From Bacillus sp. REN16 (GTDB lineage Bacteria > Bacillota > Bacilli > Bacillales > Bacillaceae_L), in NCBI RefSeq assembly GCF_020731355.1, contig NZ_JAJFZK010000022.1:1-43622 (forward strand): 43,622 bases of DNA. The letters are read 5' to 3'. Under the pieces are notes generated by a model. That model had not been told where the DNA came from, did not search any database, and saw nothing but the letters and a program-made list of their open reading frames with translations. This document shows positions 6,129 to 14,658 of the stretch, piece after piece (position 1 is the stretch's first letter; each line of letters opens with the position of its first letter). The position numbers and the translations under genes are program-made.

Positions 6129-7985
6129 ATGTTTCGCAAAAATACATCAGGTATAGGACTTACTTTAACCGTCACGATTATCCTTTGGTTAAAGACGGTG
6201 ATCGTTTGTTTTGTCGGTTTTAATCTTAGCATCCAATCATTTTTTGATATTGTTTTAATCCTAACAAGTTCCATTGGTTCCCTGTTATTCGTCATGGGTT
6301 TTAGTTTTTATTTTGGTGAAAAAGTAAATAGATTTATATTGTTTGGCCTATTATTTGTAGGGACAGGTGTGCTGTTTGGGGACCTTCTCTATTATCGTTT
6401 TTATATTGATTTTGTCACTATACCGATTCTATTTCAGTTCAATAATGTGGGCGGCTTGAGTGCCAGTACGGTTGAGTTGATGAGTCCGTGGGATCTTTTT
6501 TTGTTTATTGATTTATTTATTGTTGGATGGCTCCTTTTAAGAACAAAGTCCGCTCTTACCGTTCAAAAACAAACCAAGAGAAAGTATTTTTTAGCTTCTT
6601 CATCGCTTGTCGTTTTGACCATTTGTTTAGGTCTGATAAAATCTGTTCATCTTTTTTCAGAAGTCTACGACCGGGAGCAGATGGTGAAAGCGTTGGGGCC
6701 GCTAACATATCATGTGTATGATATTGGGCTTGGCATCGTAGCCCCTCTTGAGCGGTTACTTGTTACTGAGGCGGATGCAGTTGCATTGCAGGAACAATTA
6801 CAGCTAAAAGATTCCGAGCGAACGGATTTATTCGGAATCGCAAAAGGAAAAAATGTCGTGTTAATCACATTGGAATCCACGCAGGATTTTGTCATTAATC
6901 AAAAAGTGTATGGAGAAGAAGTGACGCCATTCCTTAATAACTTAATTGAGGATAGTTTTTATTTTAATCAAATCTATGATCAAACAGCCCAGGGGAAAAC
7001 ATCCGATGCAGAATTCATGATTGATACAAGTCTTTATCCCTTAGCTAGCGGCTCTGTTTTTGTAAGACGACCTGAAAATACGTTTTATAGCCTTGCTCAT
7101 ATTTTAAAAGAAAATAAGAATTATTATGCCGCAACATTTCATGGGAATGTAAGCACGTTTTGGAATCGAGATGTCATGTACAATGCCCTAGGATATGATC
7201 GTTATTTTTCAAAAGAAGATTACACGGTAACAGAAGAAAACTCGGTTAACTATGGATTGAAGGATATTCCGTTTTTTACACAGTCAGTAGAGCATATAAA
7301 GACTTTACCTGAGCCGTATTATGCGAAATTCCTTACCTTGACGAATCATTTTCCGTTTTTATTAGATGAGGAAGATCTGTTTATTGATCCAGCAGATACA
7401 AAGGAAGATGTTGTAAATCGCTATGTGACGACCGTTCGTTATTTGGATAAAGCGATTGAAACATTTTTTGAAAAGTTAAAAGACGAAGGCATGTACGAAG
7501 ATACTGTGTTCGTGCTAGTCGGCGATCACTATGGGATATCTGAAAAATATTATGACGGTCTGAATGAGTTGCTGGATGAAGAGGATACCCTTACCAATCA
7601 GGTAGAGCATCAACAAATCCCGTTGATTATCCATGTGCCGGGTCAAGAAGGGGAAATCATTACGACTCAAGGTGGGGAAATCGACATCCGTCCAACCCTA
7701 CTCCATCTCCTTGGGATAAAAATTGATAATCGTTATTCATTTGGCCACAATCTTTTTACAAGGAATAGCGATCATCCAGTCATTTTTCGGGATGGCAGTT
7801 TTATATCCGAAAATTACATCTATAAGAATAATAGTTGTTATGGAAAGCTAGATGGTCAAGATGTGGACCCTCAACAATGTGAACCTTATTTGGACGTGGT
7901 CAGGGAAGAGCTGACACTATCGGACAATATCATTTTCTGGGATGTCTTAAGGTTTATCGATGAAGGAGACGAAAAAAATAAATAA
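6129..7985 (+). CDS. Lipoteichoic acid synthase family phosphoglycerol transferase
   Basis: About 618 residues. Start ATG 6129 has AGAGGG 9 nt upstream; ATG 6111 is also possible. Five N-terminal membrane helices are followed by an extracellular sulfatase-like domain. Counting from ATG 6111, the LtaS signature residues are visible: metal-binding E255 (LITLEST), nucleophile T297 (GKTSDAEF), H344 (FHGN), H413 (TNHFPF) and D472/H473 (GDHYG). It polymerises glycerol-phosphate from phosphatidylglycerol, or primes that polymer, on the outer membrane face. It is followed by a plsY-like gene, which fits a lipid-recycling partner. It resembles the LtaS/YfnI/YqgS/YvgJ group; which one is not clear. Confidence 0.9.
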   Translation: MFRKNTSGIGLTLTVTIILWLKTVIVCFVGFNLSIQSFFDIVLILTSSIGSLLFVMGFSFYFGEKVNRFILFGLLFVGTGVLFGDLLYYRFYIDFVTIPILFQFNNVGGLSASTVELMSPWDLFLFIDLFIVGWLLLRTKSALTVQKQTKRKYFLASSSLVVLTICLGLIKSVHLFSEVYDREQMVKALGPLTYHVYDIGLGIVAPLERLLVTEADAVALQEQLQLKDSERTDLFGIAKGKNVVLITLESTQDFVINQKVYGEEVTPFLNNLIEDSFYFNQIYDQTAQGKTSDAEFMIDTSLYPLASGSVFVRRPENTFYSLAHILKENKNYYAATFHGNVSTFWNRDVMYNALGYDRYFSKEDYTVTEENSVNYGLKDIPFFTQSVEHIKTLPEPYYAKFLTLTNHFPFLLDEEDLFIDPADTKEDVVNRYVTTVRYLDKAIETFFEKLKDEGMYEDTVFVLVGDHYGISEKYYDGLNELLDEEDTLTNQVEHQQIPLIIHVPGQEGEIITTQGGEIDIRPTLLHLLGIKIDNRYSFGHNLFTRNSDHPVIFRDGSFISENYIYKNNSCYGKLDGQDVDPQQCEPYLDVVREELTLSDNIIFWDVLRFIDEGDEKNK

Positions 7986-7993
7986 AGGTAAGG

Positions 7994-8022
7994 CGGGACA
8001 CGGAACCTATGTCTGTGTCCCG
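7994..8022 (+). repeat. Repeat family C hairpin (GGGACA type)
   Basis: CGGGACAC at 7994-8001 pairs with GTGTCCCG at 8015-8022. It lies between the ltaS-like stop and the plsY start. No T-run follows, so it is not a typical terminator. Confidence 0.55.
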
Positions 8023-8036
8023 TCAAAAGGTGATGT

Positions 8037-8666
8037 ATGTTAGGTCTAGTAAGTATCATAGTCGGTTACATATTTGGGTGTATCCATGGTTCAACGATTG
8101 TTGGCAAACTTAAGAAGGTGAATATTAAGGAAAGTGGAGTAAAAAACGCGGGTGCTTCTAATACCACCATTGTTTTAGGGTGGAAGTACGGAATCATTGT
8201 GGCATTAATTGATATAGGGAAAGGTATCGTCCCGATTTTATTTATGAAAAACTGGTTAAGCAGTTATTCCTTAGATGATCGCACCTTCTATCTTTTCATT
8301 TTTTTAACGGGAGCTTTTGTCATTATCGGTCACATTTTTCCTGTAACGATGAAATTTAATGGTGGAAAAGGGACGGCTTCAATGATTGGAGTTGTATTTG
8401 CAATCGATTGGAAGGTCGGGTTAATTGGTTTTGCCGCTCTCATTATTATTACGCTTATCAGTGATTACCTTCCAATTGGTGTTCTTGTGATGTATCTATG
8501 CTGGGTATTTTTTACTTTTCTATTCGGTTACCCAATTTATGCAACCCTAATCACATTCGCGTTGACCTTGCTATGCATCTATAAACATCTTGAAAATTGG
8601 AAGCGAATCCAAGCCAATACAGAAACAAGAGTTTCAAGCATGCTGAAAAAAAGGCGGAGGATATAA
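8037..8666 (+). CDS. plsY: PlsY-type glycerol-3-phosphate acyltransferase, divergent
   Basis: 209 residues with about five membrane helices. PlsY transfers the acyl group of acyl-phosphate to glycerol-3-phosphate, giving lysophosphatidic acid. Motif 2 is well kept (GHIFPVTMKFNGGKGTAS) and motif 3 is recognisable (KHLENWKRIQANTE). Motif 1 (SGVKNAGASNTT) departs from the usual SGNxGATNxxR form by insertion and loss of the Arg. It therefore looks like a divergent second copy rather than the housekeeping enzyme. The start ATG 8037 follows AAAAGGTG. It is 51 nt after the ltaS-like gene and abuts the next gene. Confidence 0.8.
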   Translation: MLGLVSIIVGYIFGCIHGSTIVGKLKKVNIKESGVKNAGASNTTIVLGWKYGIIVALIDIGKGIVPILFMKNWLSSYSLDDRTFYLFIFLTGAFVIIGHIFPVTMKFNGGKGTASMIGVVFAIDWKVGLIGFAALIIITLISDYLPIGVLVMYLCWVFFTFLFGYPIYATLITFALTLLCIYKHLENWKRIQANTETRVSSMLKKRRRI

Positions 8667-9095
8667 TTGAAAAAATATTTGTTCGCTTCTCTGATCCTAC
8701 TAATAATCGGTGTTGTTTTATTTAATTTTTATAAGTACCGTGAGCAAAGCTTGGATGAGTTATTAGATATGGATAACGTTGATAAGATTCATATTATTAC
8801 TGAGTATAAGGATTCTTATGAATTTGAAATTTCAAAGGTAGACCAAGAAATTATTACTAAACTTGCTGACTTTTTAAATCAATACAAAGTAAAGCTAACT
8901 AATCAGGATGGTTGGATCTCCAATTATGAAAATGAAAGATTTGAACTCCACCTTGGATATAAAAATGGTGCATATGAAATATATACACTTGAACGGGATG
9001 TTGTTGTATCAAACAGGGTTTACAAGGTAGTGAATGAACCTTTGGATTACAAATGGATAAAGGGACTTGAACGAGACATTAATTCCTTAAGATAA
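8667..9095 (+). CDS. Membrane-anchored extracytoplasmic protein, unknown function
   Basis: 142 residues from TTG 8667, which directly follows the plsY stop; the ribosome binding site GGAGG lies inside the 3' end of plsY, so the two are translationally coupled. An N-terminal anchor (LFASLILLIIGVVLFNF) precedes an extracellular domain with a strand-rich pattern (KIHIITEYKDSYEFEISK, ERFELHLGYKNGAYEIYTL). No catalytic motif seen. The context suggests an accessory role with the glycerolipid enzymes, but this is only inference. Confidence 0.7.
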   Translation: MKKYLFASLILLIIGVVLFNFYKYREQSLDELLDMDNVDKIHIITEYKDSYEFEISKVDQEIITKLADFLNQYKVKLTNQDGWISNYENERFELHLGYKNGAYEIYTLERDVVVSNRVYKVVNEPLDYKWIKGLERDINSLR

Positions 9096-9127
9096 GCGTA
9101 GTTTTTCCTGTTATATCCAGAATGAAG

Positions 9128-9300
9128 CTTACTTCTCGGAAAATAAGGGTAGGTTTTCCGCTAATGCTGAGAAAAATCCACAATTTCGCTTTTTACTAGC
9201 CAATAGGAGGAATTTCTACGTCTATTAAAGCCCTTTTTAATAATAATTAGTTATTAAGAGAAATTATTCCGTCTATTTATTGGTTCGGGTGCTTCACCCG
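9128..9300 (+). repeat. Repeat family B copy 1 (intergenic element)
   Basis: This gene-free stretch contains TTTTCCGCTAATGCTGAG, AAAAATCCACAATTT, CAATAGGAGGAATTTCTAC and GAGAAATTATTCCGTCTA, in the same order and spacing as the element at 41172-41375. It has internal A+T-rich repeats of a GGAAATTTCTNC-like unit. No coding frame is evident. Confidence 0.55.
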
Positions 9301-9355
9301 ATCCCTTAATAGATAAGAGCGGACTCCTTTTGATCCTTGACTTGTGAATGGACAA

Positions 9356-9383
9356 GGGGACGGTTCAAACAATTCCTCGTCCC
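9356..9383 (+). repeat. Repeat family C hairpin (GGGACG variant)
   Basis: GGGACG at 9357-9362 pairs with CGTCCC at 9378-9383. It lies 66 nt upstream of the AlkD-like gene. It resembles the GGGACA hairpins at 7994, 23218 and 33877. Confidence 0.45.
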
Positions 9384-9448
9384 AATTGAAAATCATGATG
9401 AAATTGTAGATAATAAAAGGATAAACAAGTCGAGTAAGGAAGTGTAAA

Positions 9449-10159
9449 GTGATGGATTTCGAAACAGTTATGCAGGAGCTTGAAGCCTTAGGTAAAGAAC
9501 GGACTAAAAAAATTTACATGTCCAATGGTGCGCATGAGCCGGTTTTTGGCGTAGCTACGGGTGCTATGAAACCTATTTCAAAGAAGATAAAAATAAATCA
9601 GCCTCTAGCGGAAAAGCTTTATGGAACAGGTAACTACGATGCAATGTACTTTGCAGGCATTATTGCAGACCCAAAGGCCATGACAGAGGCAGATTATGAT
9701 CGGTGGATGGATGATGCGTATTTTTACATGCTGTCTGATTATGTGGTTGCGGTAACTTTGTCAGAGTCAGATATTGCACAAGACGTTGCTGATAAATGGA
9801 TTGCAAGTGGTGAAGAGCTGAGAATGTCAGGGGGCTGGAGCTGTTACTGCTGGCTATTAGGGAATCGCAAAGACCATGAATTCTCAGAAAGTAAGCTTTC
9901 CGATATGCTTGATTTAGTGAAGAATACAATTCATGATTCACCAGAACGAACGAAATCAGCGATGAATACTTTTTTAAACACTGTAGCCATTTCCTATGTA
10001 CCACTGCATGAAAAGGCAGTCGAGATCGCAAAGGAAGTTGGGATCGTTGAAGTCAAAAGAGAGAAGAAGAATAGCAGTTTTTTAAATTCATACGAAAGTA
10101 TTCAAAAAGAATTAGATCGAGGAAGGCTTGGTTTCAAACGCAAATATGTAAGGTGTTAA
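9449..10159 (+). CDS. AlkD-like DNA alkylation repair protein
   Basis: 236 residues, all helical, matching the HEAT-repeat DNA glycosylase superfamily (PF08713-type): an N-terminal segment VMQELEALGKERTKKIYMSNG, then repeats including YFAGIIADP, WMDDAYFYMLSDYVV and FLNTVAISYVPLHEKAVEIAKEVG. AlkD proteins excise cationic alkylated purines. This version belongs to the group with a GWSCYCWLLG segment, and enzymatic activity is not proven for it. GTG 9449 or the adjacent ATG 9452 follows AAGGAAG. A terminator follows at 10177. Confidence 0.75.
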   Translation: MMDFETVMQELEALGKERTKKIYMSNGAHEPVFGVATGAMKPISKKIKINQPLAEKLYGTGNYDAMYFAGIIADPKAMTEADYDRWMDDAYFYMLSDYVVAVTLSESDIAQDVADKWIASGEELRMSGGWSCYCWLLGNRKDHEFSESKLSDMLDLVKNTIHDSPERTKSAMNTFLNTVAISYVPLHEKAVEIAKEVGIVEVKREKKNSSFLNSYESIQKELDRGRLGFKRKYVRC

Positions 10160-10176
10160 GCTTAGCTTTAAATCGG

Positions 10177-10208
10177 GGTATTGATCCAGAAGGATTGATG
10201 CCTTTTTT
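10177..10208 (+). terminator. Intrinsic terminator, divergent repeat family A copy
   Basis: GGTATTGATCC - AGAA - GGATTGATGCC, fully paired with wobbles, followed by TTTTTT. The loop and inner arm (GATCCAGAAGGAT) resemble family A hairpins. Confidence 0.7.
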
Positions 10209-10236
10209 AAATCTATTAAATTTGTAACACACAGAC

Positions 10237-10262
10237 AGCAGGTGTTAAAAACACACCCGCTG
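10237..10262 (-). terminator. Terminator of the pterin dehydratase gene
   Basis: CAGCGGGTGT and ACACCTGCTG on the minus strand form a 10-bp stem with one G-T wobble, which is paired better on this strand than on the plus strand. The T-run after it is weak. Confidence 0.45.
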
Positions 10263-10283
10263 TTAATATAACGATCATTCCTT

Positions 10284-10580
10284 TTATTTTTTTATCTGTA
10301 CATACAACTCATCGTATTTTTTTGCTAATGTAAAATCCAAATCTGTTAATCCCCTTGCATGCCAAGAAGTAATTTTAATGGAAATCAGTTTGTAGTCAAT
10401 GGAAATAAAGGGATGATGGTTCATTTTTTCCGATAGTTGGGCAACGCTTTGAACAAATTCAATCCCGTTTAAATATTCTTTGAATCGATACTTCCTTACA
10501 ATCCACTTACCATCGATCAGCTTCCAGTTTTGATTATCTGCTAGTTTATCCTGAATGGCCTCGTCACCAAGCTTTTCCAT
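10284..10580 (-). CDS. phhB: Pterin-4a-carbinolamine dehydratase
   Basis: 98 residues from ATG 10580. The PCD/DCoH signature is present: [13 protein letters not shown] with the tandem His, [15 protein letters not shown] with the Trp and GLT-D motif, and a helical N-terminus. The enzyme dehydrates 4a-hydroxytetrahydropterin, recycling the cofactor of aromatic amino acid hydroxylases. No hydroxylase gene is visible nearby, so an alternative role (for example pterin repair or moonlighting) is possible. It lies 24 nt downstream of the sugar dehydrogenase-like gene on the same strand and may share its transcript. Confidence 0.85.
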   Translation of the reverse strand: MEKLGDEAIQDKLADNQNWKLIDGKWIVRKYRFKEYLNGIEFVQSVAQLSEKMNHHPFISIDYKLISIKITSWHARGLTDLDFTLAKKYDELYVQIKK

Positions 10581-10604
10581 GTATATTCTCCTTTGTTATT
10601 TGCA

Positions 10605-12008
10605 TCAAGGGATAATTTCAAAAATAGTTCCTTGGTTTAAATCACTTACATTCATAGACCCATAGACCCCTAAATATAATCTCGTCTGGTCAAGATTCGT
10701 TCCCAGGCTCATATAATAAGCAGATTGAGACCCAAAATTATAATCGATATCAATCACACTATAATCACTTAATTTACAATCCGGTCGTACCCTGGTATAA
10801 GCTAAAGCACCTTTTAACGTTGATAGAGATTCCTCCTTCCGGGCAACGTCGATAAACACAACGCCTCCTGTTAAAGCGGGAATTCCTTTTCCCATATATG
10901 GCTGGACACCTGTAAGTGCAGTTCCCGCAATTTTATCGGGCCGGGAATCCTCGTGATAATAACAAGTTAAGGGGAGAATCCGATTCACTGATGTTTGAAT
11001 GGCTTCATTGTAATAAGCCATGATTTTTTCATCCAAATCCTGATTTTCACTGCAGCGATTGATGGTCGAAGTAGGTAAATCCCCTTCCCACCCTCGCCAG
11101 CCAAAGTTAATAAATCCTTCCTGGTTAGTGGAATTGTGACCCACAAGCTGTGTCACCGGCATAGGTCTGTATTGGGTAAATGAGAAAATCGATTCGACCA
11201 AATCCTGCCCGACATTTCCTACATATTTCATATATTGATTATTATATCTTTGAAAGGATATCCCAGGTATGTTTCGAACCCCTTTGGCAATGACCGTAAG
11301 AGTTTCTTGAATAGGTACCGGAAGTTCGTTAAAACGAGTGACCACGGGTGGATTATTGATAGATGTATTTTTGCTAACATCAATTTCAATGATTTTACCG
11401 GCAATTTCCATCTCGTCCTGACTTAGATTAAACGGATCATAGCCTAATCCACCATCCCCATTTGTCAAAATAAGTTTTCCTGTTTCAGGTGAAAAACTTA
11501 GGCTATTGACACCATTATGATTTAAAAAGGGTCTTCGTACGTTAAGCAATGTCCGTCGTTTTTGTGGCTGACCATTCGCTTGTAAAATCCATTCTTCAAC
11601 TGTATCGATATGATCATATTGAGTTTCTCGATTTGTCCATTGTAGGTTTAATGTTTTGGGGTCACACGGGTTTGGTTTGAAAGATTCAGGTGGTGCACCC
11701 GGACCTTGTGATCCAGCTACAGAATAATGAAGATAAAACAAGCCGTTGTAATAAAAATTAGGGTGAAACGCTAGTCCTAGCAATCCTCGCTCATCGTACC
11801 CACCAGGACCTCCTAATTTTAGAATACGATGGCGAATATCTAAAAATGTCTTAATCTCACCGTTTCCTATGTAAAAGATTTCTCCGACTTGGGTTGCGAT
11901 AAATAAACGTTCAATGGAGTCACCCGGAAGTATGGTTGTTTTTAAAACAGTGGGTAAATTGATCCGACTTACAATGGGACGTAAACGAACTTTAACTTTT
12001 CTCAACAA
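10605..12008 (-). CDS. Glucose/sorbosone dehydrogenase-like beta-propeller protein
   Basis: 467 residues from TTG 12008, with AAGGGGTG upstream. It matches the PQQ-dependent soluble sugar dehydrogenase family (GSDH, six-bladed propeller). Visible are DERGLLGLAFHPNF (early blade), NHNGVNSLSFSPETGKL with the His-Asn pair, NGDGG(L)GYDPFNL, GKIIEIDV, RNIPGISFQ, VGNVGQDLVESI and GFINFGWRGWEGD. Such enzymes oxidise aldose sugars with PQQ at an extracellular site, but many Gram-positive homologs have unknown cofactor. There is no signal peptide or anchor, which is unusual. No PQQ biosynthesis gene is present. Confidence 0.75.
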   Translation of the reverse strand: MLRKVKVRLRPIVSRINLPTVLKTTILPGDSIERLFIATQVGEIFYIGNGEIKTFLDIRHRILKLGGPGGYDERGLLGLAFHPNFYYNGLFYLHYSVAGSQGPGAPPESFKPNPCDPKTLNLQWTNRETQYDHIDTVEEWILQANGQPQKRRTLLNVRRPFLNHNGVNSLSFSPETGKLILTNGDGGLGYDPFNLSQDEMEIAGKIIEIDVSKNTSINNPPVVTRFNELPVPIQETLTVIAKGVRNIPGISFQRYNNQYMKYVGNVGQDLVESIFSFTQYRPMPVTQLVGHNSTNQEGFINFGWRGWEGDLPTSTINRCSENQDLDEKIMAYYNEAIQTSVNRILPLTCYYHEDSRPDKIAGTALTGVQPYMGKGIPALTGGVVFIDVARKEESLSTLKGALAYTRVRPDCKLSDYSVIDIDYNFGSQSAYYMSLGTNLDQTRLYLGVYGSMNVSDLNQGTIFEIIP

Positions 12009-12183
12009 ACTTTACACCCCTTCTCATTGTTTTCTTTTAACAGAATATGAGAGGAAGGGTTCTATTAGTACCCATTAGGGTTGTGGAATCTTTAAGAAAT
12101 TGACTAGAAAAACAATGGGTCTCGAACGTTTTCAAGCATAAACTTTTGTCCTGCTGCATTTACCTATTATTGGGGGTGTCAAA

Positions 12184-12768
12184 GTGAGGTCATTATTCAA
12201 AAAAGTAACGTCAAGTGTTTGGGGAGATGAACGAATTCCACCCATTGACCGATATTCGAAAACAGTGAGAATTGCAGTTGGTGCCTTATTAGGATCCATA
12301 TCCGTTATTTTTCAATCAGCTGGAATTTTTACTGGTGTTGGTTATCTCCTGAGTATGATGAGCACAGGTCCACTTGTACTTGCCAGCCTGCTGTCACTAA
12401 GAATGGGTGCGATGACCTATTTCGTAACCGGATTTCTATTAGCCATGCTCCAACCAAGTGAGCTACTGGTGTTCCTTTTTACAACAGGATTATTAGGAGT
12501 CAGCCTAGGTATTGGTCTTAAATACTTAAAGAAAAGCATATTTATTATTCTATTTGCTGCTTTATGTTTAACACTAGGGATCAGTACTTTATTATATGTG
12601 TTAAAATTTCCAATCCTCGGACCATCCGTAACGTCACACTTTAATAGTATGGTTGTTTTAGGAACATTTGCTTTCTCCATATTGTATAGCTGGATCTGGA
12701 AGAAGGTCAGCATCTCTGCCTTTAAAGGACTTAATAAAATTTTGACAAGGCAGTCAATGGAGCGATAG
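12184..12768 (+). CDS. Multi-pass membrane protein, unknown function
   Basis: 194 residues from GTG 12184 (GGGGGTG at 12173-12179). A short cytoplasmic N-terminus (FKKVTSSVWGDERIPPIDRYSK) leads to about five membrane helices (residues 29-50, 53-75, 76-95, 98-115, 121-145, and one near the end). The overall profile, with short Gly/Ser-rich helices, resembles substrate-binding S components of ECF transporters or DUF2232-like proteins, but no ligand motif is recognised. Monocistronic; a terminator overlaps its stop codon. Confidence 0.65.
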   Translation: MRSLFKKVTSSVWGDERIPPIDRYSKTVRIAVGALLGSISVIFQSAGIFTGVGYLLSMMSTGPLVLASLLSLRMGAMTYFVTGFLLAMLQPSELLVFLFTTGLLGVSLGIGLKYLKKSIFIILFAALCLTLGISTLLYVLKFPILGPSVTSHFNSMVVLGTFAFSILYSWIWKKVSISAFKGLNKILTRQSMER

Positions 12769-12792
12769 TCCTTAAAGTATTATCGCATTTAT
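12762..12792 (+). terminator. Terminator, divergent repeat family A copy
   Basis: GCGATA at 12762-12767 pairs with TATCGC at 12781-12786, extended inward, followed by ATTTATTT. The left arm overlaps the stop codon of the membrane protein gene. Confidence 0.5.
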
Positions 12793-12858
12793 TTGCCATC
12801 TGGTATAAAATGGATACAAATAACGATGTTTGATGCAGGACTTTTTCACTGGTTGACC

Positions 12859-13098
12859 TTATTTATTTTCGAAATCCCCAGCAAAATTCTTGACAACTGC
12901 TTTTATTTCTTCCAACTTTTCCGGTTTTAATAAACTAATCATTTTAGGGATAAACTCTTGAATTTCCTTTTGTGAAAAAGTGCCTTCCTCTTGCTTTTTG
13001 AAGTTTTCTATAAGGATTTCTCTTGCCTCATCCTCTTTGCCTTCTTGGACCCTCTGTAAAATAAAATTTAAAAACATTTCCTGAGCATTCTTGTCCAT
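12859..13098 (-). CDS. Small helical cytoplasmic protein, unknown function
   Basis: 79 residues from ATG 13098, with a GGAGG site upstream. Entirely helical and charged: MDKNAQEMFLNFILQRVQEG, a central DEAREILIENFKKQEE, and a C-terminal MISLLKPEKLEEIKAVVKNF. No membrane segment, Cys or catalytic motif. Divergent from the acetyltransferase at 13296. I do not recognise the family. Confidence 0.7.
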   Translation of the reverse strand: MDKNAQEMFLNFILQRVQEGKEDEAREILIENFKKQEEGTFSQKEIQEFIPKMISLLKPEKLEEIKAVVKNFAGDFENK

Positions 13099-13295
13099 TC
13101 TGTGTGCCTCCTAATCTTATATAACACCTTTTAGTGTTGTTTGTTTATTATAACACCAGAGGGTTTTATGTTATATATTTTTTCGTGAAAGTTTATAAAA
13201 TATAACGACCAAATTGTGGAATAATACATGAACTCAAACTTAAAATTAGTATAGAATTAGTTAATAAAATAATAGTTTATGAGGTGGTAGAAAGT

Positions 13296-13739
13296 ATGGA
13301 ATTATATCAAGCCACAATTGATGATTTAGAGGGAGTGTCAGATTTATTTAATAAGTATCGGATGTTTTATCAACAAAAGTCTGACTTAGAAGGCGCTATG
13401 ATTTACATAAAAAAACGTATAGAAGGTAAGGAGTCTGTTATATTTGTTGTAAAAGACGAACAAAACTATGTCGGCTTTACTCAGCTTTATCCTACATTTT
13501 CATCTATTTCTATGAAAAGAGCTTGGATTTTAAATGATTTATATGTTGATACAAAGGCAAGAAAACATGGAGTAGGAGAAATGCTCTTACAGAAAGCAAA
13601 AGAATACGCAATTGAAACTGGTGCTAAAAGCCTTAGTCTTAGCACAGCACCAGATAACCATCCTGCTCAACGATTATATGAAAGAAATGGATACAAAAAA
13701 GACACTCAATTTTATCATTATGATTTAGAGATAGGCTAA
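13296..13739 (+). CDS. GNAT family N-acetyltransferase
   Basis: 147 residues from ATG 13296; GAGGTGG at 13281-13287 sets this start over the GTG at 13284. The GNAT motif A is present (WILNDLYVDTKARKHGVGEMLL), with the acetyl-CoA loop at KARKHGVGE, and motif B is QRLYERNGYKKD. It transfers an acetyl group to an amine; the substrate is not predictable. Stands alone. Confidence 0.85.
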   Translation: MELYQATIDDLEGVSDLFNKYRMFYQQKSDLEGAMIYIKKRIEGKESVIFVVKDEQNYVGFTQLYPTFSSISMKRAWILNDLYVDTKARKHGVGEMLLQKAKEYAIETGAKSLSLSTAPDNHPAQRLYERNGYKKDTQFYHYDLEIG

Positions 13740-13889
13740 TACTAATTCGTTTTTGGATTAAACTATTAGCTAGTAAAGAACTTTTACTAATTAGGAGTGG
13801 TATAGTAATATATTTATTACATAAGGAAGGGATTTTATCTTATTTTGTGGAATATATCCATTAATAGAGAATAGTGAGAAGGTGACAAA

Positions 13890-14435
13890 ATGGTTGAAAA
13901 TAGAAATGAAATTTGGGAATGGATTAAAGCTCTCTTTATTGCTATCGTAATTGCTTTTATTGTTCGTGCTTTTTTCTTTACTCCTGTTGTCGTTGAAGGA
14001 GCCTCGATGCAGCCTACTTTGCACGACCAAAATCGAATGATTGTCACCAAAATAGGAGAACCGAAAAGATTCGATGTGGTGGTCTTTCATGCTACCGGGG
14101 AAAAAGACTTTATCAAAAGAGTCATTGGGTTACCAGGAGATCGTATTGAATATAAAAATGATACGTTGTACATAAACGGGGAGCCTTACGAAGAACCCTA
14201 TTTGGATAAAAGTAAAGAAGAGGTAAAGGATGGCCCACTAACCAATTCCTTCACTTTAAAAGAAACTCCAGTGGGGAGTGATGTGGTGCCAGAAGGACAT
14301 TTGTTTGTAATGGGAGATAATCGTCGAAATAGTATGGACAGTCGTCATATTGGAGCGATTCCAATCGATAAGGTAGTTGGAACCACGAATGTTGTTGTAT
14401 GGCCGATTAAAGAGATTAAGATAATTGATAAATAA
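13890..14435 (+). CDS. sipS: Type I signal peptidase, SipS/SipT-like
   Basis: 181 residues, the usual length of a Bacillus chromosomal SPase. One N-terminal membrane anchor (residues 12-31) is followed by the catalytic domain outside the membrane. The Ser/Lys dyad is visible: S39 in GASMQPT and K76 in DFIKRVIGLPGD. The box E motif GDNRRNSMDSRHIG is intact (residues 142-155). It removes signal peptides from exported proteins, such as several encoded in this window. ATG 13890 follows GAAGGTGA. A strong terminator follows. Confidence 0.92.
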   Translation: MVENRNEIWEWIKALFIAIVIAFIVRAFFFTPVVVEGASMQPTLHDQNRMIVTKIGEPKRFDVVVFHATGEKDFIKRVIGLPGDRIEYKNDTLYINGEPYEEPYLDKSKEEVKDGPLTNSFTLKETPVGSDVVPEGHLFVMGDNRRNSMDSRHIGAIPIDKVVGTTNVVVWPIKEIKIIDK

Positions 14436-14440
14436 GTTCT

Positions 14441-14469
14441 AAAAAAGGTGCGCGTAAGCACCTTTTTTG
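14441..14469 (+). terminator. Intrinsic terminator of the signal peptidase gene
   Basis: AAAAAAGGTGC - GCGTAA - GCACCTTTTTT, a perfect stem with a T-run. Confidence 0.9.
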
Positions 14470-14542
14470 TTACTTCCCAATGATATGAAACCTTCTACTT
14501 ATGAATTCGTATAATCAATTAAGATACAAGTAAGGGGCGGTT

Positions 14543-14644
14543 TTGTTGGATGCAATATATACAATTCTTGAGAATCTATTTGGCGCGATTGCTTTTGGCT
14601 TGGATAAAAGAAAAGCAAGAAAGAGGAAAAAACAAAGAAAGTAA
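14543..14644 (+). CDS. Highly basic small protein
   Basis: 33 codons from TTG 14543 (or TTG 14546) behind GGGGCGG at 14534-14540. The first part is amphipathic or weakly hydrophobic (LDAIYTILENLFGAIAFGL), the second is almost all Lys/Arg (DKRKARKRKKQRK). This layout fits a small membrane-associated peptide with a cytoplasmic basic tail. Its codon structure and site are reasonable, but the size keeps confidence low. It precedes the membrane protein at 14659. Confidence 0.4.
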   Translation: MLDAIYTILENLFGAIAFGLDKRKARKRKKQRK

Positions 14645-14658
14645 TGCAATGAACTGAG

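Noticed and set aside
6527-6895. Open frames inside the ltaS-like gene on other frames and strand
   Set aside because: They are shadows of a gene with intact catalytic motifs and have no ribosome binding sites or protein-like patterns.
9660-10031. 123-codon minus-strand frame opposite the AlkD-like gene
   Set aside because: No ribosome binding site, no known pattern, and fully inside a convincing plus-strand gene.
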